Positions 56,079 through 64,000 of a stretch of DNA of 64,000 nucleotides are shown here, in pieces. The DNA is taken from NCBI RefSeq assembly GCF_033807715.1, contig NC_084590.1, positions 2,082,501-2,146,500 of the forward strand, given 5' to 3'. Each line of letters starts with the position of its first letter. Position 1 is the stretch's first letter. This DNA is from Cololabis saira. Its lineage: Eukaryota > Chordata > Actinopteri > Beloniformes > Belonidae. The notes beneath the pieces were generated by a model, which was not told the DNA's origin, ran no database searches, and saw only the letters and a program-made list of their open reading frames with translations. The translations under genes were made by a program, and so were the position numbers.

Positions 56079-57490
56079 TCAAATCAATCAATCAATCAAT
56101 CAATGACTTTATTTGTCCCCAAGGGGGCGATTAGTTTCGCGACAAGAGAAGCACACAATGGGTAAATATACATAAAATATACATAATAAATTACAATAGT
56201 AGTATAGACCTAAGCTTCCCCCACTACCTTTTCCATCCCACTACCTTTTCACCCACTACCTTTTCCTTCCTTAAAAGTACAATAGCGGAGGAACAAAGGA
56301 GTGTTTATATCGGTTTGTCTTTGCAAAAGGGAGTCTAAGCAGTGTACCTGATGGTAGAAACTGAAACTGTTGATGTAAGGGATGTGAGCAATCAGACAAT
56401 ACGGAGTTTGCCTTCTTGATCAGCTGTTTGTTATAAAGTTCTTGTAAAGTTTGTTGAGCCGACCCGATGATTTTACTGCTTAGACTGACAACCTTATTGA
56501 GCAAGTTTCTGTCTTTGACTTTTAAAGATTGAAACCAACAAATGAAAGAAAAAGTGATGACAGATTTGATGAAAGAACGATAAAACATAGACATCAGGGA
56601 AGAATCGACCTGGTATTTGGAAAGTTTTCGGAGACAGAAAAGGCGCTGCTGGCTTTTCTTATATAGCGAGTCTGAATTTTTCCCAAATGACAGTTTGTTG
56701 TCAATAATAGTGCCTAAATATTTGTAAGACTCAACTATTTCAACTTCTTCACCCTCAATCACTTTTCTTACAGGAGAGGGCTGCACACGTCTGAAATCGA
56801 TACACATATCCTTCGTCTTAAAAATATTCAAAGATAAAAAAGATTCCTCGCACCATTTTAAAAAGTATTCAAACACAGGACCATGTGAAGTCTCAGTACT
56901 TTTCAGCAGGCTTACTATAACAGTGTCATCTGCGAACTTCAGTATGTGACAGTTTTCAAAAGTGCTACAGGAGTCATTTGTATACAGTATGTATAACAGA
57001 GGAGAAAGGACGCATCCTTGAGGTGAGCCAGTAGATGTTACGGATAAGTCAGAGAGCTGCCCATTTACTCTGACTCTTTGCGTTCTACAAGTCAGAAAGT
57101 CTAAGATCCAGCCAACAATACTGTCTTTCAGACCAAAGTTGTTTCTCAGTCTCTGGATTAATAGATGCGGCTGGATTGAATTGAAGGCGGATGAGAAATC
57201 GACAAACATCAGTCTGGCATGATTATTGGAACTCTCAAGGTGCTTAAAGATGTAGTTTAGCAAAGTTATGGTGGCGTCCTGGACCCCCCTTTTGGACCTG
57301 TATGCAAACTGCAATGGGTCAATCAAATTATTAGTGACTTTCATCAGTTCAGCTTTGATAAGCTTTTCAAAAGACTTCATAACTAGTGAAGTCAAGGATA
57401 TCGGTCTGAAGTCATTTAATGATTTAGGATGTTTGGATTTTGCAGCAGGTACAATAGTAGACTGTTTCCACAAGTCAGGCAAGTCATCCA
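56079..57490 (-). mobile_element. jockey/I-like LINE, 5'-truncated, nested
   Basis: The 3' end at the left has an (aatc)n tail (56079-56105), then 'gactttatttgtccccaagg' and a short UTR. The coding part runs to about 57490. CATAT flanks both sides (56075-56079, 57491-57495), a candidate 5-bp target duplication. Inserted in the Harbinger-like element. Confidence 0.88.
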
Positions 57491-57491
57491 C
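56271..57491 (-). CDS. jockey/I-like LINE reverse transcriptase, open but truncated
   Basis: 406 open codons with no ATG of its own (the frame is simply open to the LINE's truncated 5' edge). It shows 'SLNDFRPISLTSLVMKSFEK' (24-43), 'VDFSSAFNSIQPHLL' (97-111), 'STGSPQGCVLSPLLYILYTN' (153-172), the catalytic 'KFADDTVIV' (FADD at 186-189), 'SLNIFKTKDMCIDFR', 'VESYKYLGTIIDNKLSF' and C-terminal 'SDCSHPLHQQFQFLPSG'. The wording is that of jockey/I-like LINE ORF2 in fish. Endonuclease and N-terminal domains are missing, so it is a dead 5'-truncated copy despite the clean frame, which suggests a fairly recent insertion. Confidence 0.87.
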   Translation of the reverse strand: MDDLPDLWKQSTIVPAAKSKHPKSLNDFRPISLTSLVMKSFEKLIKAELMKVTNNLIDPLQFAYRSKRGVQDATITLLNYIFKHLESSNNHARLMFVDFSSAFNSIQPHLLIQRLRNNFGLKDSIVGWILDFLTCRTQRVRVNGQLSDLSVTSTGSPQGCVLSPLLYILYTNDSCSTFENCHILKFADDTVIVSLLKSTETSHGPVFEYFLKWCEESFLSLNIFKTKDMCIDFRRVQPSPVRKVIEGEEVEIVESYKYLGTIIDNKLSFGKNSDSLYKKSQQRLFCLRKLSKYQVDSSLMSMFYRSFIKSVITFSFICWFQSLKVKDRNLLNKVVSLSSKIIGSAQQTLQELYNKQLIKKANSVLSDCSHPLHQQFQFLPSGTLLRLPFAKTNRYKHSFVPPLLYF

Positions 57492-57916
57492 ATATTCAGG
57501 GGTTACTCCTTTTAAAACCCGAATATTCGGTCATGTAAATGCCTTACAGAATACCTTTTGAGTCCAGGAAGTTCTTATAAACACGGAGAAACCAAGACCA
57601 GGAGGAGACTAATCACTTCATAAATGTAATGAAGGATATGAACATTTCTGCATTTGTAGACGCTAGAAAGTACCGGGATAGAAGATTTACAAGAAGGTGA
57701 GCGAAATGTTGCGCAAAGCAGCATTTGTTTTGAATTTGGATACAGGAAGAAGAAGCGGAAATGACGGGAATTGCGTCATCACGTTCTCCGCGCGTCGCTG
57801 GTTTGATCCAGATATCCCGAATGATTAATTACCATGTAAACGGAATATTCTGAATGTTTCAGTAACCGGAATATTAGCAATAACCCAAATTTTGCTTGCA
57901 TGGAAACGTAGTCATT

Positions 57917-58476
57917 GGTTGAGAGTAGAAGTTGCTCTTAAACCTGTATGCACTTCTCATCACTGATGTTTCCTTCACAGATCTGCAAACTGCCCGTTCC
58001 ATAAGAATCAACGCGCCACCGTATCCTCTGATATTCAGGCTTTTGGACCAAGTGCTGATAACAAGCTTGACGGTCGTCTTTAGTCAGGAAGATGCAGCAT
58101 CTGTGATTTCCAAAAAGAATGTCAAATTTCCTCTGACCGCAGCACCGTTTCCCCTTCCACCCCAGTCCGCTGATCCAAACGTGCTTTGGCCCAAAGAGGA
58201 CGGAAGCGTTTCAGGATTATGTTCACATATGGCTTCTTATTTTGCATAATACAGCTTTAACTTGCATTCGTGGATAGCTCAGCCATCAGTGGTCTTAGAC
58301 AATGCTTAGTGGATGCGTTTGATTTCCATTACAGAATCACTAAAGTCTTTAATGCAATCCTGCTTGGAGCTGGAAGTTCACGGGAATCCGCTAGTGACCT
58401 TTGACCTTGGTCCATGCTAAATCTTTGGATCACATTATGTGCTATAGATCAGGGTTACTTAACCCTGGTCTTCAGG
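57917..58476. other. no recognised feature
   Basis: About 560 bp. The plus frame at 57932..58249 has no known domain. Confidence 0.4.
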
Positions 58477-59449
58477 CAGTGACGTGCGGGGAGGTTCATG
58501 GTTGTTGAGGCACTTTAGTGTCAGATTTACAAACATATAAACCAAAAAGGGAAAAGGGTAGCTTATTCAATTGGCTACTGGTTATTTCATATCTCATCAG
58601 CATTCTTCACAAAAAAACACACGGGCACAAAAACGCACGCGCGCACACACGGTACATATTACAGATACGTAAAGGTACGAAAAAACGTGCATTTGCTCTA
58701 CACCCTCCATGTGTTGGCCGTCGCAATTCTATAATTCATACAACATAAATGAGAGTATGGACTGGTGTACAAAACCACAGATTTACATTTTGACCTTAGT
58801 GAAATATTCAGTTGTTTTTAAAACATTTAATTCTGATACTTTAATCAATTTAATGCAGATTTCTCAACAAAAAGCATGAAAAGAAAAACAAAGAATATTT
58901 TATTTGAGACCAAAATTTTGTTTTTAAATATTCTATTGTATTTTTCTTAGTCTAATCTCTTTTTCATAAGATTGAAATTAAAAGTGTTTGTACCCGTTGG
59001 CTCACGTACGCCCCCTTCAGGTGAGATAGAGTATTGTCTGCCTCACCCTGTTCCTATTTCACTGCGGTTTTATAAGTAAGTAGTATAAGTAATATGTCAC
59101 TAACAAACGTTAAACTTTAATGGTTAAAGACATTAGCCAAACTGTGGAAAATCAGGTCAAATAAACGTATCTGCAAACATTATATTGGCGACATGCAGAT
59201 ACGGCAACCAGAACGGGCCAATCGCACGTATCAGCCCAGTTTGTGATGGATTGTCCAATCAGAGCTCGGCTCGCTGCTGCCTCACCTCACGTTTCAGCCC
59301 CGTATTTGAACAGGAAATAGGCAAATTCAGCGATTTTGACTATAACATTTTTTTGAAATTACATACATAAAGATCAAATGGACAAATAATATACATTTGA
59401 TGTTATAATTATTTATTTTTTTACTTGTCATGATGCCCGCACGTCCCTG
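58477..59449. mobile_element. hAT-type element with CAGTGACGTG termini
   Basis: Ends 'cagtgacgtgcggggaggtt' and 'gatgcccgcacgtccctg' are inverted. The 9-mer GTCTTCAGG lies on both sides (58468-58476, 59450-59458), consistent with an 8-bp duplication. Non-coding interior. Confidence 0.88.
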
Positions 59450-60496
59450 GTCTTCAGGGACCCTGTCCTGCAGGTTTTAGATGCTACGCTGCTTCAGCAC
59501 ACCGTCATACAAGTGTCAATAGCTGCGTTCCCATTGCGCTTTTTTGTGCAGAAAAAAGAAAATATGAACATCTTTAGTCTTTGATAAATGATTACGATTG
59601 CCGCTACTGACGTTGAGAAAATAACCAGATGATAAAGGCAGCGGATGATCATTCAAATAATCATTCAGAGGCAAAGCCCTTAAGTAATGTATAATGGTTA
59701 ACTAGCGTTACAGGACAACCACATCGTACTGATGAGGCCATAACCAGCTGGAAACTAGATTTGGATTACTTTAGACCACCTCTGTTACATCTAGTGCTGC
59801 CAGAGACGTGGAAATTCAGAAAATGCATTTCCATTAGAGCTGTACGATTTTGGAAAATAATCTAATTGTGATTTTCTTTCCCCAATATTGCAATTGCGAT
59901 TTTTTTTCAATAAAACTTAATGGATGATTTTAATACCTAAGACTAGGCATCTTTGTGTTAAGTCTTGCATATTCTAATTTAAATACAATATGCAGACTAA
60001 TAATAATAATAATAACAACAATAATAATAAAACTAATTCTTTTTTTAAAGATTTAACCAGATTACTTCAACACCACTATCCAACAGCCTATAAGACACTT
60101 TAAACTGATAAAAAAATAAAAAGGTAATACAAATTTAAATCCGATTTTACAAAAAAATAAAATATTGACACTAATGAAAACACTGTTAAATTGAACTATT
60201 TAACATTTTCACAAATCAAGAGAAATTGATGGTGTCCCAGAGTAACGTTAATCCTAGTTTAGCAGTTTAAGTATTGTGGCTTCTGAACTGGTTCTGGTCA
60301 AAATGGCATCGTTCCTGTAAAACGCGGTGCAACAGTTCTTTGACCTTGTGCTGATTCAAAAACTAACTTCAGCGTTGTGTCTTTTACTCTTGCTGTGATT
60401 CAGAAACATAGTGTTAGTAGACATTGCTCCCGTTCCATTTCAAAGTGTTCAAAGTTGCGTCCATACCCAACCCTGCCACCCACCTGTTGCCTAGTC
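59450..60496. other. no gene; hAT-type end at 59835
   Basis: 'tagagctgtacgattttgga' with 'aaataatctaattgtgattt' (59835-59900) matches the fragment at 40647. The rest is unrecognised, with a (taa)n patch near 60000. Confidence 0.45.
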
Positions 60497-60934
60497 CAGC
60501 TGTTCCCAACCTTTTTTCCTTGTTCCCCCCTACTCCAGCCGGGCCCCCCGACCCGTACGTACCAGCACCAAACGAGTAAATTGATTTGTTACAAATCTTT
60601 AATTGAAAAAATGAACATTAATTATATATACATATGACTTTGTTTTTCTCACCTTCAAAATACGCACAAAAAATAATTGCAAGGACATCAAAATATTTCT
60701 GAAACACGTCTCTTAATAAGAGAGCAAACATTTTTTTAAACATTTTTCCTTTAACAACCTGTCAGAGTAGTAGTATGATTAAATGTTGAATAGTGATATA
60801 ATAATAAGTAATGAAATAATTTCCTGTGTTTGTCACCAGTGTACAAAAAACAACAATTATTCAAATAAATTCATAAATTATTCCGAACAATGTCTTATGA
60901 ATGACTGTGTCATTCTGTTCATTCATGAACTAAT

Positions 60935-61628
60935 CAGAGGTGTCAAGTAACAAAGTACAAATACTTTGTTACCTTACTTAAGTAGAAATGTTGGTTATCT
61001 ATACTTCACTGGAGTAATTATTTTTCAGACGACTTTTTACTTTTACTCCTTACATTTTCACACAATTATCTGTACTTTTTACTCCTTACATTTTAAAAAC
61101 AGCCTCATTGCTCTATTTCATTTGGGCCTTTAATAAAAACTATCCAGTTAAATTGCTCCATCCGGATAGAGTGAATTTGGTTGTGGTTGTTTCAGATGTT
61201 CTTGTCCAGTTTTGTTCTTACATCCGTTCCCTCAGATTCCTGCAACTAAACTTGGATGTACATTCCAATAAAGGTTAGGATAAATGATAACATGCCTCTG
61301 AAGTTTGACTTTTTGCACCATTAAAATACTTATAGGCAACTAGTCATCATATCTGCTGCTCTCTGAAACACATGTTAATGCTCAATAGTACACATATATG
61401 CTTCTTTAATATATTTGCATTATACTAAGATGCATTCATTTTAAATGGCTTTTTTCCCCCTTACATTACTTTTACTTTTATACTTTAAGTAGTTTTGAAA
61501 CCAGTACTTTTATACTTTTACTTGAGTAAAAACTTGAGTTGATACTTCAACTTCTACAGGAGTATTTTTGAACTCTAGTATCTATACTTCTACCTGAGTA
61601 ATGAATGTGAATACTGAAGACACCTCTG
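60935..61628. mobile_element. hAT-type MITE, perfect 8-bp duplication, nested
   Basis: Termini 'cagaggtgtcaagtaac' and 'gaagacacctctg', flanked by GAACTAAT on both sides (60927-60934, 61629-61636). The interior is the familiar fish repeat with 'acttaagtagaaatgttgg' and 'tacttttacttgagtaaaaa'. Confidence 0.94.
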
Positions 61629-62082
61629 GAACTAATGTCCACCTTGGGCTTCAAACCTCTGAGGAGGGATGATGGTGTGATGCTTGTGACAGCAGCCTGA
61701 AGCCCTGGTTGTGTCTGTTGCGTGCGTTTGTTCACTGAGCCCTTATTGTTCCAAGGGCGCTGAAGGCTCTCAGACAGGTATGTAGTGATAAATGTTGCAA
61801 AAAAATGTTGCAAGTCCCCTTTTGACATTCTTTTGACTCTCTGCTCCCCTTTGCGCACAAACGCGTCCAGGGCGTCTCTGCACTGCATGACGTAAACGTG
61901 AGTCACAATTTGGCCTACTGTTCCTAATTTTTTTTTTTTTTCATAATAATTTTTCATTTTCTCCCGTTCAATTAATGGGGTCGCGGTGGGGCTGATCTCT
62001 GCAATTTGAAGCCTTGTATAATAAAAAAAAAAGTTGCTACTTTGCAGATTTCACCTATCACGGGTTCTTTTTGGAATGTAAC

Positions 62083-62602
62083 TGTTAGGAATTGGTTTTC
62101 CTTGAACCCAATCGCACGACACAAAAGTATCTTTAGCCAAAAATCACAGCGTGGTTTAATTGTGAACCAAAAAGAACTCCCACGGGGAAACCACAGAGAG
62201 TGGAACAAAAAAAAACTGAAAAGGAAACACAAACCTTCCTCACAGGAACTGGAAAATAAACAGGGAAAAGGCAGCCACCAGCAAAACCTCATCACACTCC
62301 AGAGTTAACGTTACAAACTTACAATGTTACAAAACAAACCCGCACCCAACAACTGGCAGCCCTGCTCTTTAAGCTCTCCTCCTGATGAGCTGACGAGCTG
62401 CAGGTTCAGGCTGAAAGGGCGACTCTGTCCACCGGTGCGCCCGGCTCGTGCTCGTCGCCGCGTGCAGCTCAGCTTGCAGCTCAGCTTGCAGCTCAGCTTG
62501 CAGCTCAGCTTGCAGCTCCGCTCGGCCATACGCCGCGCCGACTCTGCGCTCCCAGCACCGGCCGGGCTGCGGAGGAAAACCCAGCACGGCTGAGTCCTAA
62601 CA
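62083..62602. mobile_element. solo LTR, 5-bp target duplication
   Basis: 520 bp starting 'tgttaggaattgg' and ending 'gagtcctaaca' (TG...CA, inverted 'tgttagga/tcctaaca'). It is flanked by GTAAC on both sides (62078-62082, 62603-62607). No internal retroelement genes follow, so it is a recombined solo LTR of an LTR retrotransposon or endogenous retrovirus-like element. It contains 12-bp repeats at 62463-62518. Confidence 0.9.
62463..62518. repeat. 12-bp tandem repeat in the solo LTR
   Basis: 'cagctcagcttg' repeated about four and a half times. Four repeats make 48 nt, so frames on both strands stay open through it. Confidence 0.93.
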
Positions 62603-62779
62603 GTAACCCCGTGAAACACCACGGATTACTGTACTACATTAGATGTGTTATTATGATTTTTGCGCAAATATAATTTGCTGCATATCTTCAAAGCAGACGA
62701 AGTTCCGCGCACCGCCAGAGATCTCTGGTGCCCCCCAGGGGGGGGCGCGGACCGCAGGTTGGGAGACACTGGCCTAGTT

Positions 62780-63395
62780 AACCTAATTGGTTGTAAGATG
62801 TGCGTTTCTAGAACCACTTACTTTTCCTGACTTTAGATGTCCATGATCCAAGATTTGAGCCGTTTTGACCCAATCAAAATCAAAACCAGCAAATATTTTC
62901 CCTTTCAAGTTTTGATTTTCTATAATGAATAAAATAAGGGTTTATAAAATTTGCACATAAACAGAGTTGGTCGTAAAAAAAAAAAATTCCACCTCAATTA
63001 TATGGAATTGGTTTGGATTTTCCGTAAGTGATCGAGCTCAAGCAACCGCCACGTCAGCTGTAACACGATGAATCTGTTTAATCCCCTGCAGAGGAAACAC
63101 CGCGAGCAGTACGCTGAGCGCTAACAGCACCGCAGGCAACAGCTAGCTGAGACCAAAACAGACAACATTTGACAAGTAAAAACAAGTCAAACAAGCAATG
63201 GTTTAGAGTTAATTGAGCTGTTAGTGCAATTAAATCTTTCACTTGAATGAGCTTGAAGGAAAGATTTTTTTTAACACGAACCAGATTTATAGAAAGTTGA
63301 AAATCTGAACAGAATGTAAATAGTAAGAATGAAAGAACTGGCAAAACATGAAAACTGACAGACAAAATGTCAGTTATTGAAACTGACAACTACAA
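62780..63395. other. no recognised feature
   Basis: About 615 bp, AT-rich, no gene or repeat recognised. Confidence 0.4.
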
Positions 63396-64000
63396 ATTCA
63401 ATTCAATTCAATTCAATTTTATTTATATAGCGTCTAATACAACAGAGTTGTCTCTAGACGCTTTACAGAGACCCATACCCAGAACATGACCCCCGAGCAG
63501 TTATTACATAAACAATGGCAGGTAAAAACTCCCCTAGTGGGAGAAAAACCTTAAGCCAAACAGTGGCAAGGAAAAACTCCCCTTTAGGAGGGAAGAAACC
63601 TTGAGCAGGACCAGGCTCATAAGGGGGGACCCTCCTGCCGAGGGCCAGACTGGTGGGTCAGGGACGGCAACAGCACAGCAGGCAGGTGGAAGCAGCAACG
63701 GGATGACCGGGGGTGGGGACCGCAGGCCAGCACACAGCCCCCGAAGCTCCGGCCCAATCAGCAAGTCCCAGGTTGGGGTGCAGGGTCGGGGAAAGGTTGA
63801 GAAGGGGCAGGGCCAGGGAGAGGAGTCTTGAGGGACGAACATTCTCCCCCGCCCAAAAGGGGCCGTTACCCTGCCCCCCTCACTCCCACACTGCAGGTTC
63901 CGGTGTCCGGCAAAGGATGCTGCAACATGGACAAAAGAGAGAAAAGGGAGGAGAAGGGGGGGCCAGCACAAGAAACCACAGGAGCGACTCTGACACACTA
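63396..64000 (-). mobile_element. L2-like LINE 3' UTR, continues beyond the right edge
   Basis: The (attca)n tail then the reverse complement of 35925..36715, almost base for base: 'gcgtctaatacaacagagtt', 'ggcaggtaaaaactccccta', 'agggtcggggaaaggttgag', 'ggccgttaccctgcccccct'. It lacks one copy of the roughly 185-bp duplication present at 36146-36393. The RT frame should begin just past 64000. Confidence 0.92.

Larger units (their letters stand above)
55977..57913. mobile_element. Harbinger-like element with SANT exon, copy 2, split by a LINE
   Basis: The left end 'gactgcgtaaacttacatgc' and right end 'gcatggaaacgtagtc' are imperfect inverted repeats, with ATT on both sides (55974-55976, 57914-57916). 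On the plus strand at 57611-57698 it retains 'EETNHFINVMKDMNISAFVD' and 'ARKYRDRRFTRR' followed by GTGAGC, the same exon end and donor as copy 1 at 21913..22280. A 26-bp deletion removed the Trp-containing start of the domain. A LINE occupies 56079..57490. Confidence 0.78.
60497..62771. mobile_element. hAT-type element hosting two nested insertions
   Basis: Ends 'cagctgttcccaacc' and 'ggttgggagacactg' are inverted repeats. The flanks are GCCTAGTC (60489-60496) and GCCTAGTT (62772-62779), an 8-bp duplication with one change. It contains the MITE at 60935..61628 and the LTR at 62083..62602. No transposase. Confidence 0.82.

Overview
The window looks like a stretch of ray-finned fish (teleost) chromosome. 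It is almost entirely an accretion of transposable elements and tandem repeats around one recognisable cellular gene. Two exons on the minus strand encode a tyrosylprotein sulfotransferase of the TPST1 type: 49167..50023 (start codon, membrane anchor, sulfotransferase core) and 19594..19792 (C-terminal part). The splice phases agree (phase 2), so the roughly 29.4 kb between them is read as one repeat-packed intron. A final short coding exon was not found and probably lies outside the window. The species cannot be determined.

Layout. 1..2760: a 23-bp minisatellite without internal indels, abutting the 3' tail of an L2-like LINE (2767..4560, minus). 4746..5450: a GC-rich 28-bp minisatellite. 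5886..7082: a broken, 3'-truncated Tc1-like transposon. 8332..8692: first of five copies of a palindromic TA-flanked MITE. 9798..10456 and 17683..18213: two copies of a MITE family that carries a possible SANT-like first exon at 51.7 kb. 12235..14115: a Tigger/pogo-like transposase wrecked by a 44-bp tandem amplification and a GC-rich insert. 15769..17179: a TTAA-flanked MITE whose interior is about 1.35 kb of purine microsatellite.

Inside the tpst1 intron (19793..49166) are: two copies of a CACTA-type element with a 31-bp internal minisatellite (one ends in 41 consecutive G); a fish element blown up by a 30-bp minisatellite (24384..25940); several 'CTGATTTATGG' MITEs, one with a TAA target duplication; a pile of LINEs at 30.9-37.8 kb, including one with a 364-codon reverse-transcriptase frame interrupting another LINE; a second Tc1-like element split by later insertions (39436..42604); a second TTAA-flanked purine MITE (43808..44141); hAT-type elements; and, just outside the large tpst1 exon, a relic carrying a THAP zinc-finger exon plus a fragment resembling the companion protein of ISL2EU-type transposons, followed by a 17-bp minisatellite.

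Right of the gene (50.2-64 kb) is a second dense zone: five or more hAT-type insertions, most with exact 8-bp target duplications; a Harbinger-like element with a Myb/SANT exon interrupted by a jockey/I-like LINE; a solo LTR with a 5-bp duplication nested in a hAT element; and the 3' part of an L2-like LINE running off the right edge.

No prokaryote-style operon, CRISPR array, rRNA gene or complete protein-coding gene was seen. No clearly new biological system can be claimed. The most unusual theme is that most of the minisatellites here sit inside transposons and look like expansions of transposon-internal sequence.
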